A stretch of DNA of 64,000 nucleotides, from positions 2,109,001 through 2,173,000 of the forward strand of contig NZ_JPOL01000002.1 in the NCBI RefSeq assembly GCF_000733945.1. The letters run 5' to 3'. The translations under genes were made by a program, and so were the position numbers. Below, one piece after another: positions 27,353-34,950 of the stretch. Origin of the DNA: Flavimarina sp. Hel_I_48. GTDB lineage: Bacteria > Bacteroidota > Bacteroidia > Flavobacteriales > Flavobacteriaceae. The notes beneath the pieces are model-generated. The model searched no databases, was not told where the DNA came from, and saw only the letters and a list, made by a program, of their open reading frames with translations. How positions within the stretch are numbered: the stretch's first letter is position 1; every line of letters begins with the position of its first letter.

Positions 27353-27461
27353 ATTTTTTTGTTTTTACAAAGGTCAAGATAAATGTGCGGAGCGGCTGTT
27401 AAGAAGTTATGAAATAGTGTTATTTTGAACTTCGTCCTTGGTGGTTGGCAGTAGTCTGCGC

Positions 27462-27596
27462 ACGGTGATGGTATTCGAATAGTTGCGAATTTTAAACAAC
27501 TAATTTTGTTAATACGAACCGAAGAAAAATTAGCGACGTTTCTAGAAGTTGGTGATAAAAGGCAATTATTTATAGCTATCATTATCGTTGTTATAA
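27462..27596. repeat. attC-like palindromic element, diverged copy (left end of array)
   Basis: The outer arms GATGGTATTCGAATAGTTGC (left) and GGCAATTATTTATAGCTATC (right) are near complements, matching the outer stem of the elements at 30.97 and 32.96 kb. Between them AACAACTAATTTTGTTAATA aligns with the ...CAACTAAATTAGCAAATA... stretch of those elements. The right end is GTTGTTA. The central AAAATCC hairpin is not conserved. Confidence 0.55.
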
Positions 27597-27602
27597 ATAA
27601 TT

Positions 27603-28325
27603 TTATACTTCTAAATATTTTGTAATTTCTTCTGGCCAGATTATAAACTGCCCATATTGACCACTTTTCTCGATTCCGCCAATTTCTTTTCCGCGTTTTG
27701 TGGTAAGCCAATCATCGTTTTTCTTGTACATAAGTTTATTGTGTGTCAACCAGCTATTAATTTTTCGACTACTTAATCCTGCAATTTGAGCTAATTCTTT
27801 TGTGGTGAGAAATTTTGAATTTGAAGTGCTCACAGCTTTTGGTTGAATTTCTTTCTTTTCCGTTGCAGCTACTTCAGGAATGGAAGTGAATTCAAATCTT
27901 TCACTCGTTTCGTCAATGAAATCTATTTCTTTACATGCGTCTTCAAATAATTCTTTGTCTAATTCGTCATTCAAGTCTATTAGAACCCCCATCTCTTTAT
28001 TATTGTTCATTGAGAATTCGTAAAGATTGAGGGAAGTAATAATCATTTTTTCATCATTCAGATAACATTTTGCGTGTAAATCTTGATTGTATTTTAAAAT
28101 CACAAATCTCAATCCTTGAAGAAATTTCATTTCGTGTGGATTCAATTCTTGTTTTCCGAAAATTACTGTTGTTATTTTATCCTTGCTGTTTCTGTATGTC
28201 AGTAATTCTTTAAAATCTTTTGATAATTTTAGATATGGTGAGATTAAAATCAGTCGGGTTTCAGCATTTCTTATTAGGTCTTCTATTTCAGATACTGCCT
28301 TTCTTGTGTTTAAAAATTTTGCCAT
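27603..28325 (-). CDS. PLD-like domain protein with C-terminal helix-turn-helix
   Basis: 240 aa. Residues 1-130 look like one phospholipase D/nuclease half: VSEIEDLIRNAETRLILISP YLKL, then LHAKCYLNDEKMIITSLNLY (HxK followed by S/N) and NKEMGVLID. One HKD-type motif implies a dimer for catalysis. Residues about 170-240 (FLTTKELAQIAGLSSRKINS, WLTHNKLMYKKNDDW, WPEEITKYL) resemble the winged helix of phage anti-repressors and read as DNA binding. Such PLD proteins can be nucleases in defence or repair. It is flanked by palindromic elements on both sides, like the other island genes. Confidence 0.7.
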   Translation of the reverse strand: MAKFLNTRKAVSEIEDLIRNAETRLILISPYLKLSKDFKELLTYRNSKDKITTVIFGKQELNPHEMKFLQGLRFVILKYNQDLHAKCYLNDEKMIITSLNLYEFSMNNNKEMGVLIDLNDELDKELFEDACKEIDFIDETSERFEFTSIPEVAATEKKEIQPKAVSTSNSKFLTTKELAQIAGLSSRKINSWLTHNKLMYKKNDDWLTTKRGKEIGGIEKSGQYGQFIIWPEEITKYLEV

Positions 28326-28367
28326 TTATCTTTCAGTTTATCGGTTTCTTTTGATTTTCGTAAATTA

Positions 28368-28490
28368 TTTGCAATAGGATTGCATAAGATTAGACACGTG
28401 TTCAAGCAATTTATTTAGCAAATACGCCTCTTCTGAAAATCATTGATTTTCAGAAGAGGCGGAAAAAAACAGTTATTTAAAGCATTTGCT
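28368..28490. repeat. attC-like palindromic element with a 37-bp perfect central palindrome
   Basis: 28425-28442 and 28444-28461 are perfect 18-bp complements around one base (CGCCTCTTCTGAAAATCA and its reverse complement). The CTGAAAATC/GATTTTCAG core is the one seen at 31.04 kb. To the left, TTCAAGCAATTTATTTAGCA aligns with the TTCAGCAACTAAATTAGCA stretch of the element at 32.96 kb. No T-run follows on either strand, so it is not a simple terminator. Confidence 0.65.
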
Positions 28491-28502
28491 AGAATACAGC
28501 TA

Positions 28503-28970
28503 CTATTTTAATTTTTTCAGTTGTCCCACTTTTTCGGAGTTTGCGTCATTATTCATGCTTATTGTAATCAATAACTTTCCACGTTCTGTAGTGTATGTTG
28601 TTCCACTTTTAAGGGTTCCATCAATTTCTTCTGGTTTTAATTTGTGCATGGCCCCAGTAATTGGGTCAATGATAAGTCCTATCAATCCTCCAAAAGCAAT
28701 ATTTCCTATGTACCACGCATTGAATTTTCTTTCCAACTTAGTCTCATAAGGTTCGTAGCCGTCTAATTTGAGGACTAAACTATACTCCTGATTTCTTTTG
28801 AGATTTTTTTGTACCGGTGTGTTTCCTATTTCGATCCCATTAATGTAAACTTCAGCTGAACCTGGTTCAGAATTGATTTCCACGTTTTGGCGTGAACCTG
28901 AAATAATTGTTGCGCAACTTGAAAGCAAGAGCACAGATAAAAGCAAGATAGATTTAGATATAATTTTCAT
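28503..28970 (-). CDS. PEGA-domain lipoprotein
   Basis: 155 aa with a lipobox (SILLLSVLLLSSCATIISG), followed by a PEGA-type domain: VEINSEPGSAEVYINGIEIG NTP, YSLVLKLDGYEPYETKLERK. A glycine-rich hydrophobic stretch, AFGGLIGLIIDPITGAM, could insert into a membrane. PEGA domains are found on surface and S-layer-associated proteins; function is unknown. It follows the next lipoprotein gene by 16 bp on the same strand, so the two are probably cotranscribed. Confidence 0.8.
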   Translation of the reverse strand: MKIISKSILLLSVLLLSSCATIISGSRQNVEINSEPGSAEVYINGIEIGNTPVQKNLKRNQEYSLVLKLDGYEPYETKLERKFNAWYIGNIAFGGLIGLIIDPITGAMHKLKPEEIDGTLKSGTTYTTERGKLLITISMNNDANSEKVGQLKKLK

Positions 28971-28986
28971 TGATTTGAATTAAAGG

Positions 28987-29379
28987 TTAGTCAAGTGTTA
29001 ATTTGTATTGAGGTAAAGAGGAAACATCGCCATTATAGCTGTAAAGTTCAATGCTCAAGCGGTAGCAACTGCTCCATAAATTAGGTTCTTTTTTTTCCAC
29101 AATTTTTACAATATTTGCTCCACTTTTTCTTGCTTCAATCCTTGCCTGGTTCATCAAGCTGTTAAAACTACAATCTGTAGAGAAACCAGAATCCTGAAAT
29201 CTTAAATCTCCCACTTTTATTGGATTTTTAGGTAGTTTGTGTTCAATATCCAATAGGGCTACTTTCTCATCGCTTGCAAGCGTAGGCTGGGGATTGGTAA
29301 AATTTGATTTGATCTTTGGGCTACAACTTGTAAAGCCAACAATCAGTATCAGAAACAGTATTTTAAAAATAGCTTTCAT
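28987..29379 (-). CDS. Small lipoprotein of unknown function
   Basis: 130 aa from the ATG at 29379 (MKAIFKILFLILIVGFTSCS). A TTG at 29397 would extend it by six residues. The lipobox is GFTSC. The mature part (VALLDIEHKLPKNPIKVGDL, DCSFNSLMNQARIEARKSGA NIVKIVEKK, SSCYRLSIELYSY) has the alpha/beta pattern with two conserved Cys seen in small DUF4156/RcsF-like lipoproteins; that link is tentative. It is the promoter-proximal gene of the lipoprotein pair. Confidence 0.65.
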   Translation of the reverse strand: MKAIFKILFLILIVGFTSCSPKIKSNFTNPQPTLASDEKVALLDIEHKLPKNPIKVGDLRFQDSGFSTDCSFNSLMNQARIEARKSGANIVKIVEKKEPNLWSSCYRLSIELYSYNGDVSSLPQYKLTLD

Positions 29380-29529
29380 GAAATAGTTTGTTTTCAAGTA
29401 GGATTCTTTAAACAGTACTAAAAAAGTGAATTAAAATTCACTATGCTTGAGGTTGCCAAATATAGAAAAAGTTAAAAAAATTCACATTATTTATTAAATA
29501 AATAAAAACAAACGACGAAATAACTAAAA

Positions 29530-29612
29530 AAGTGGTTTTTGTGTAGGCTTTTAATAACGCTTTGGTGGTGTAGATGCTTTCAGAGTAGTTGATGTCAAAA
29601 CTGGTATTCTCT
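29530..29612 (-). pseudogene. Fragment of a zinc-ribbon gene like the one at 34.4 kb
   Basis: The minus strand encodes FDINYSESIYTTKA, close to FDFTYFTSIYTTKA in the intact 115-aa protein at 34418-34765, and the DNA (GGTGGTGTAGATGCT) is similar too. No start or zinc motif remains. Further out (29615-29760) the minus strand has an open stretch, ATRENLKIVYNACDSGFLK, that I cannot assign. Together with AT-rich sequence this is all I see in the 536-bp gap 29380-29915. Confidence 0.5.
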
Positions 29613-29900
29613 GATTTGAGTTATAGGAAAGTGGTTTTCTCGTCTGGATTTATATTTCCTGGTAATCCTTGTAACTTTCAAAAAGCCGGAATCACATGCA
29701 TTATAAACGATTTTCAGATTCTCTCTGGTAGCTAGATTAGGTCTGCCCTAAGATGAAAATTACGTGTCCGTTTTGGTAAAAGGATAGGTCAAAAGTGAAA
29801 TAAATATAACAGCCAATATCTAGAATTGTAGATTATTGGCCAAGGATAAATATGTCTCAGATTTAATGTGGAAAAGAGTTGTTTTTTACCTCAGTTCTTT

Positions 29901-30977
29901 GTTACCACACGTTTTTTATTCAAATTTCACTTCTCTGTATATAGCAATCGGACTTACAGAAATTTTTGGATATGTAGGAACAAAAAAGAATTTTTCAAAT
30001 CCCTCAAAAGAAGAGAATACACCTCTAAATGCTTTTACAAATATTTCTTCGTCTTTTAAATCCTCATCTTCATAGCCTAAATATTCATCATTAAGGTCAA
30101 CTCTTACATCTGTTTTTTGAGGACAAGATGTTATAATTCCAAATACTGATAATTTGATATTAGGTCGACTGCCATATGTGTAAATTACATTCTCAAAATC
30201 CCCATTTACTAAATATTCACTTTTCAAGTTTGCAAGGATTTGAAAATCATTAAAAACATCAAATGGTGCTAAACGAAAATTTAATCTATTTGCTGAAAAT
30301 GTATTTAAGAATGTTTTTACTCTATCAATAAATGTTTCGTCAAGAAATACTGCTCCAGCTTCTGTTTCGATTGTTTTATCAAAATTTTTCTCTATAGCAT
30401 TGAGTTTCCTTAATTCAGATGTCTTATTTGATTTATTACTAGACCTTATTTCTTTTCGTAAATCATTAATTTGTTCTTTTTGCTTAATTACTTCAGGATT
30501 ATTTTCCAAAACAGACGCAAAAATTAATCTTTGAATTTCATTGAAATTATCCATTATATGCTTAAACCTTTCAAAATCTTCGAAAGAACTCCAACCTGTA
30601 GATTTGATGTAAGTAAAATCAGGAACTTTTTTTAAAAAATCATTAAATGGAATTCCTCCATTATCAAACTCGTCATTTATATCAGTCAGAATTTTTTTTT
30701 CAAAAAGCGACTTCTCGATTTCATTCAAAAGCTCGTGATAAAGTTCAATTTTTTCTGTTTTGAATGTTTTTCCTTTATCAGTTCCGCCAACGCTTCCTTT
30801 TAGAACTTTAATATCAAACCCTATTTCGGTCGATAATCCAGTTTCTTCTTCCATTGCTCTTGTCAATTCACTAATTATTCCACCATTCAGTTGGCTGTTT
30901 AGTGATTTAGCCTTGTCATAGTCGAAATAAATTAAATCTTTGATTGAGCTCATAGTTTTTTTCAAATGTGTGGTAAC
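29901..30977. mobile_element. Cassette-like unit 3 bounded by a 10-bp inverted repeat
   Basis: GTTACCACAC at 29901-29910 and its exact complement GTGTGGTAAC at 30968-30977 enclose one gene and little else (gene 29916-30953). The right boundary is also the left end of the palindromic element at 30971. The left boundary is next to a different palindrome (GCCAATATCTAG...GATTATTGGC, about 29818-29846), with no recognisable core. Confidence 0.55.
29916..30953 (-). CDS. Uncharacterised protein, possibly DUF6414-like
   Basis: 345 aa from the ATG at 30953; a TTG at 30965 is an unlikely alternative because it nearly touches the cassette boundary. The start SSIKDLIYFDYDKAKSLNSQ LNGG and the mid-region with EKIELYHELLNEIEKSLFEK and a charged coiled coil (EQINDLRKEIRSSNKSNK) recall DUF6414-type proteins, often found in mobile regions. 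No catalytic motif, signal or membrane helix is seen. It is a single-gene unit between inverted repeats in the island next to an OLD nuclease, so a defence role is possible but only by association. Confidence 0.5.
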   Translation of the reverse strand: MSSIKDLIYFDYDKAKSLNSQLNGGIISELTRAMEEETGLSTEIGFDIKVLKGSVGGTDKGKTFKTEKIELYHELLNEIEKSLFEKKILTDINDEFDNGGIPFNDFLKKVPDFTYIKSTGWSSFEDFERFKHIMDNFNEIQRLIFASVLENNPEVIKQKEQINDLRKEIRSSNKSNKTSELRKLNAIEKNFDKTIETEAGAVFLDETFIDRVKTFLNTFSANRLNFRLAPFDVFNDFQILANLKSEYLVNGDFENVIYTYGSRPNIKLSVFGIITSCPQKTDVRVDLNDEYLGYEDEDLKDEEIFVKAFRGVFSSFEGFEKFFFVPTYPKISVSPIAIYREVKFE

Positions 30978-31101
30978 GGTCTCGGCTATGAGTAGTTGCG
31001 CGTTTTAGCACTTAACTTTGCAAGTACACACCAAGCTGAAAATCCGCAAGGATTTTCAGAAGTAGGCGAGAGCAAGCAATTACTTATAGCCATTGTTGTG
31101 C
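30971..31101. repeat. attC-like palindromic element between cassette units 2 and 3
   Basis: 131 bp. Left end TGGTAAC, right end GTTGTGC. The outer stem GGCTATGAGTAGTTGC pairs with GCAATTACTTATAGCC. The centre is CTGAAAATCC-GCAA-GGATTTTCAG, a perfect 10-bp hairpin at about 31036-31059. Asymmetric inner bases (TTTGCAAGTACACACCAAG against AAGTAGGCGAGA) leave bulges as in integron attC sites. The ends do not fit the RYYYAAC/GTTRRRY consensus exactly, but AAC and GTT are kept. Confidence 0.75.
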
Positions 31102-32966
31102 TTTCGTACTTTTAGTTTAATAGTTCATTTATTGTCTCTAACCATCCTCTAACTTCATTATTTGGGTCGCGTTCTTCAATCATATCTGCTGTCATATTTG
31201 GAAAAGCTCGTTCCGCTAGAAACTTTTTCGCTTTTGTATCTTTTATTGTATTTGGTAGTCCAGTTTTTTGAGAGTATGCTTCTGCGAAAATTTTCGGTGT
31301 TGCTTTACCATCTTCATTTAACTGGTCAGGTATTTCGATTTCTATATCAAACCCAGTGATAATGGCATTTTTATGCAAATAACTTTCTATTTCAAGCTTT
31401 TGGGTAAGTTGACCACAAGAATTATCATCTCTATTATTAACTTGGTCGATAGATTGTTGATATGTGTTTACATCATTATCGTACAAGTGAAATTCAGGCT
31501 TCCCTAATTCTTTTAAGTAATTGTGGTTAACCCAATGTTTAAGAGTAGAACCACCCATTAAAACAAATACAACTTTCTCGTTATTTGTTAAATCTGGTAA
31601 TTCGGGATATTTATTATTCATTGCTTTGCTCAAAGCACAAAGAGCCGAAACATCTGTTGGGCCTTCAACACAACACAAAACATTAACTCTACTATCTGGT
31701 GTTACACCTAATGTCTTTGCGATTTTTAAGAAAACATCTTCACCAAAGCTAACTTTTAAATTACCTGAATCGATGTTTACAAACCTTAAACTCTCAATTG
31801 GTAATTCTGAGGCTAATCCTGGACTGTGTGTTGTTAATATTATTTGACAATCACTTTCATTAGCTAGTGATTTAAAAGATTCAATTAATATCTTTTGATT
31901 GTTTGGATGTTGGGCAGTTTCAGGCTCTTCGATTGCATATATAATGTTTTGTTTTGATGAAGATTTTAAACGCCTTTCGGCTTCTGCTTTAAAAAAACTT
32001 ACAAGAATCATTCTTCTTACACCACTTCCTCTTTTGTTTAAAGGAATGCCATCATCTGTATCAAGTTGAATTGAAAATAGTCCGTTCCATCTTGCTGGTG
32101 TTGGTGGATTAAATTTAGGGTCTAATTTACTTGCTAAGTTCTCGTCAATTTCTTTCAATGCTTTGTGGGTATTGTTTGCAATTTCTTCTGCTTTTTCCCT
32201 CACTTTTTGTTGAATATCGTTTATTTCTTTTTGAACTTCAGAAATAGCCGTAGCAATAGCTGCTTTCATTGGGTCTTGAATTTCATTATCAGTGTCACTA
32301 CTGCTTCTATCACTTTGGAATAAAGCAAAGATTGGAAGGTAGCTATCTATTTGTTCCCAAATTCTTTTTGCATCTTCTTTAGGTTTTGATACAGGTATTT
32401 CTATCGTTTGAAGTTTTAATTCGCTTATTGATTCCCAAATTGCTTTTCGCATTGTCGGGTTTCCTTTTAATTTAGAATCTAAAGATTTTGACTTTATAAT
32501 TGCTTGAAGGTCTTTTTCTTTTAACTCTAAAAGATTTGAAACTTCTTTCTCAGTTGGATGGTTGGCGATAATAAATATGTCGACACTCGGTGTTTTTTTG
32601 CCACAATCAAATTTCTTTTTAATAACAAGAGTTTCATCTGTCGATAATAAATATTCGTCTTTTAAATTTGTTGGTGATGAAGTGTCTATTGATATTTCCG
32701 CGGGATAGTCTGTAAACTCACAAGTAATTTCTACTATTTTAGAAGTCGAATGGATATTGGGATCCGATGAGTCAATCTTTATTGTTTGATTATTGAAGAA
32801 GATTTCAAGAGCTTCAAGTATAGTTGATTTTCCAATATCATTTCTACCAATAATGGTTGTCAATTGGTCAAATTCAATTTTAGTTTCATTTTGATAAGCT
32901 CTAAAATTTTTTATTGTAATTGATTTTAAGTTCATTGGTTAGTTTTTTTTCAGTATGAAGCACAAC
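31095..32966. mobile_element. Cassette-like unit 2 (OLD nuclease gene) bounded by inverted repeats
   Basis: GTTGTGCTT at 31095-31103 and AAGCACAAC at 32958-32966 are exact complements flanking the OLD gene closely. The outer bases continue similarly (TCGTAC against GTATG). Confidence 0.65.
31112..32935 (-). CDS. OLD-family endonuclease (ATPase plus TOPRIM)
   Basis: 607 aa. The ABC-type ATPase has Walker A GRNDIGKST at residues 30-38 after KSITIKNFRAYQNETKIEFD, and Walker B with IIYAIEEPETAQHPN near 335, followed by ILTTHSPGLASELP. The TOPRIM part begins at VLCCVEGPTDVSALCALSKA, with FVLMGGS and the acidic LYDND motif. OLD proteins are ATP-regulated DNA nucleases, several of them anti-phage. 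No UvrD-like helicase gene is adjacent, so this is a stand-alone (class 1-like) OLD, not a Gabija pair. It is the only gene of its cassette-like unit. Confidence 0.88.
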   Translation of the reverse strand: MNLKSITIKNFRAYQNETKIEFDQLTTIIGRNDIGKSTILEALEIFFNNQTIKIDSSDPNIHSTSKIVEITCEFTDYPAEISIDTSSPTNLKDEYLLSTDETLVIKKKFDCGKKTPSVDIFIIANHPTEKEVSNLLELKEKDLQAIIKSKSLDSKLKGNPTMRKAIWESISELKLQTIEIPVSKPKEDAKRIWEQIDSYLPIFALFQSDRSSSDTDNEIQDPMKAAIATAISEVQKEINDIQQKVREKAEEIANNTHKALKEIDENLASKLDPKFNPPTPARWNGLFSIQLDTDDGIPLNKRGSGVRRMILVSFFKAEAERRLKSSSKQNIIYAIEEPETAQHPNNQKILIESFKSLANESDCQIILTTHSPGLASELPIESLRFVNIDSGNLKVSFGEDVFLKIAKTLGVTPDSRVNVLCCVEGPTDVSALCALSKAMNNKYPELPDLTNNEKVVFVLMGGSTLKHWVNHNYLKELGKPEFHLYDNDVNTYQQSIDQVNNRDDNSCGQLTQKLEIESYLHKNAIITGFDIEIEIPDQLNEDGKATPKIFAEAYSQKTGLPNTIKDTKAKKFLAERAFPNMTADMIEERDPNNEVRGWLETINELLN

Positions 32967-33091
32967 GTGTTTGTGTATGATTTCGTTGCGTATTTCAGCA
33001 ACTAAATTAGCAAATACAAACCAAATAGAAAATCCGCGAGGATTTTCGTAAGTAGGCGAGTACTAGCAATGAATTATACACGGTGTTGGCA
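32960..33091. repeat. attC-like palindromic element between cassette units 1 and 2
   Basis: 132 bp with left end GCACAAC and right end GTTGGCA. The outer stem GTGTATGATTTCGTTGC pairs with GCAATGAATTATACAC. The central hairpin is GAAAATCC-GCGA-GGATTTTC at 33028-33047. Left inner bases CAGCAACTAAATTAGCAAAT and right inner AGTAGGCGAGTA match the other copies. Confidence 0.75.
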
Positions 33092-34235
33092 ATAGTGTTT
33101 TAATAAATTAATAATCGAATATCTAAATTTTTATTAAAAGTCATAAACGCTTTTAAACCCATTTCTAAATATATTCCATCTTTATCCGCTTGGACAAATT
33201 CTTCAATAATGGCGTTATCTGTTTGGTTTATAATTTCAACGAGATATCCTTTCGAACTAGTCAAAGTGAGTTTGCCATAAAAATCAGGTATTTTTGCATT
33301 GTCTGACTCAGCTTTAAAATCGATTGTACGAATTTTTTCTGATGTTTTTTTTGTATCGATTTCTGTAATAGTAATTTTTCCTTCCATTAATCCATACCAG
33401 TTTTCAAGTATACTTTTTAAGGTTTTATAGTTTTGTTTTTCTTCTAAATTCCATAAAAGTTCTTCGTATAGATTTTTAATTAGACCAAAAAATTCGGAAG
33501 TGAATTTTGGGCTTATAACTCTTAAAAATTGACTTTCCTCATTGTAGTGAAAGCTGTCAGAATATGTTTTTACAAATTCTAAAATTGATTCACCAGTCAT
33601 TTGTGAACCAGCGTGAATAATTTTGTTTCTTACTTTTTGAATTTTTTCGAGCTTAGAAATAGTGCTTTCAAATGGTTCTTTAGGTATGTCAATTACTAGC
33701 TCTAAATAGTCAAAAGATGCTTTCAAATAATCCCTTGAGTTGAAATGAGTGACTTTTATTTTTTGGTTAAATATTTGCGAAGCGATATCACATATTTTGT
33801 TCAAAAAATTTTCATTCAATGAATATATTGAAACCAAAGTAGATTTACTAAAAAGGTCTAAAAAATCAGAATATTTTAGTCTAATTTTTTCAATCTCCTC
33901 ATATTTATTATGCATTATATGGTCTATTCCGGAAATATGCGTAGCATAAGCAATATTGTCTTGGTCATCGGGTTTTTCGGTACTAAGAGCCTCATCATAT
34001 CTTTTTTGAGCCTCTTGTTCTATTTTTTCATATCTTTTTTCTAAAGACCCTAATTCTTCATTTCTACTTTTTAAATACGAATTAATAGTGTTTGAAAACT
34101 GTTTTTCATACAAATCAATTTGTTCATTAACTTCCAAAAAAGAGTTCTCGAGGATTTCAATTTCTCGCTTATTATTAATGTAATGAAATGTAATCTGGAA
34201 AGGTGTCATTTTGTTTTTTTAGCATTATTGCCAAC
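33085..34235. mobile_element. Cassette-like unit 1 (HEPN gene) bounded by inverted repeats
   Basis: GTTGGCAATA at 33085-33094 and TATTGCCAAC at 34226-34235 are exact complements enclosing only the HEPN-motif gene. Confidence 0.65.
33100..34209 (-). CDS. HEPN-motif protein with N-terminal coiled coil
   Basis: 369 aa with no signal or membrane helix. Residues 20-75 are charged and coiled-coil-like (YEKQFSNTINSYLKSRNEEL). An all-helical central domain holds LEKIQKVRNKIIHAG, with the RNxxxH motif at residues 194-199 that is the active site of HEPN ribonucleases. A C-terminal part (about 270-369) is beta-rich and unknown. HEPN proteins are frequent toxins or abortive-infection RNases. It is a single-gene unit between inverted repeats beside the OLD nuclease gene. 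RNase activity is inferred from the motif only. Confidence 0.65.
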   Translation of the reverse strand: MTPFQITFHYINNKREIEILENSFLEVNEQIDLYEKQFSNTINSYLKSRNEELGSLEKRYEKIEQEAQKRYDEALSTEKPDDQDNIAYATHISGIDHIMHNKYEEIEKIRLKYSDFLDLFSKSTLVSIYSLNENFLNKICDIASQIFNQKIKVTHFNSRDYLKASFDYLELVIDIPKEPFESTISKLEKIQKVRNKIIHAGSQMTGESILEFVKTYSDSFHYNEESQFLRVISPKFTSEFFGLIKNLYEELLWNLEEKQNYKTLKSILENWYGLMEGKITITEIDTKKTSEKIRTIDFKAESDNAKIPDFYGKLTLTSSKGYLVEIINQTDNAIIEEFVQADKDGIYLEMGLKAFMTFNKNLDIRLLIY

Positions 34236-34275
34236 GTATGTATAAACGCACCATTACGCTTATCTAAAATATCCT
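34229..34275. repeat. Half of an attC-like element at the right end of the array
   Basis: TGCCAACGTATGTATAAACG corresponds to one arm of the outer stem of the other copies. The rest of the element (core hairpin and second arm) is missing, as expected at an array border. The remaining sequence to 34417 is AT-rich with no ORF. Confidence 0.5.
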
Positions 34276-34417
34276 CTCAAATATAGCAAAGCTATCTTTT
34301 TAAAATTTCCGGTTTTCCAGAATTTATTAAAAAAAGTCACAGATTTAATAAAAAAGTGACTTAAAAACACCTATTTTAGGCCAAAATATTGAGTAAATAG
34401 CCAATTTTTCTTAGTAT

Positions 34418-34765
34418 TCAATTCCGCTTAACCAGCGCATAAAAATCCCCTTCAATAGGTAAATACCCCTGATCATACACAAAATAATAGACCGTTCCCG
34501 CCTTGGTGGTGTAGATACTCGTAAAATAGGTAAAATCAAAACCGGCGTCGAGAAGTTTGGCTTTGGGAGCTGTGGTTTTATCGTTGGGATTTAGGGTTTC
34601 CAGGATGCGGTGATTCTTGCGTAGTTTATTGTTGATGTTACGCACCAGTTTTCGGCTATCGCTGTTCAGTCGGTTGTTATGACTGTTGCGGCAGGCGTCA
34701 CCACAAAACTTTTTATCGGAACGGCCCTTAAGAATATCCCCACATTCTAAACATGTTTTTGGCAT
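34418..34765 (-). CDS. Small zinc-ribbon protein
   Basis: 115 aa. The N-terminus MPKTCLECGDILKGRSDKKF CGDACR carries four Cys (CxxC, CxxxC) of a treble-clef or zinc-ribbon type as in DUF2116-like proteins. The middle is basic (KLVRNINNKLRKNHRILE) and the C-terminal half is beta-rich (FDFTYFTSIYTTKAGTVYYF). It could bind nucleic acid, but no function is known. It is divergent from the ssb gene, and a decayed relative lies at 29.5 kb. Confidence 0.7.
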   Translation of the reverse strand: MPKTCLECGDILKGRSDKKFCGDACRNSHNNRLNSDSRKLVRNINNKLRKNHRILETLNPNDKTTAPKAKLLDAGFDFTYFTSIYTTKAGTVYYFVYDQGYLPIEGDFYALVKRN

Positions 34766-34950
34766 TTTAAGGTTGGTTTTAGGCTGTTTTTGAGTGATTT
34801 ACGCATAAATATACCTATTTATTAGATAGCAAATGATTACAAACGTTTGTAACCGGTTATAAACGAAAGTAAATAATTCGTCACCGACTTTCTTTTGCCA
34901 CCCTCACCATCTTTGCCCTATCAAAAATAAATAACCACTTAATATATAGT

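Noticed and set aside
28425..28461. Rho-independent terminator of the PEGA lipoprotein gene
   Set aside because: No T-run follows the stem in the direction of transcription, and the core matches the attC-like elements.
30971..33091. Classical integron attC sites
   Set aside because: The end boxes do not fit RYYYAAC/GTTRRRY beyond AAC and GTT and no intI is in the window, so only attC-like is claimed.
31112..34209. Gabija or another named multi-gene defence system
   Set aside because: The OLD gene has no UvrD-like GajB neighbour, and each gene is enclosed in its own inverted repeat.
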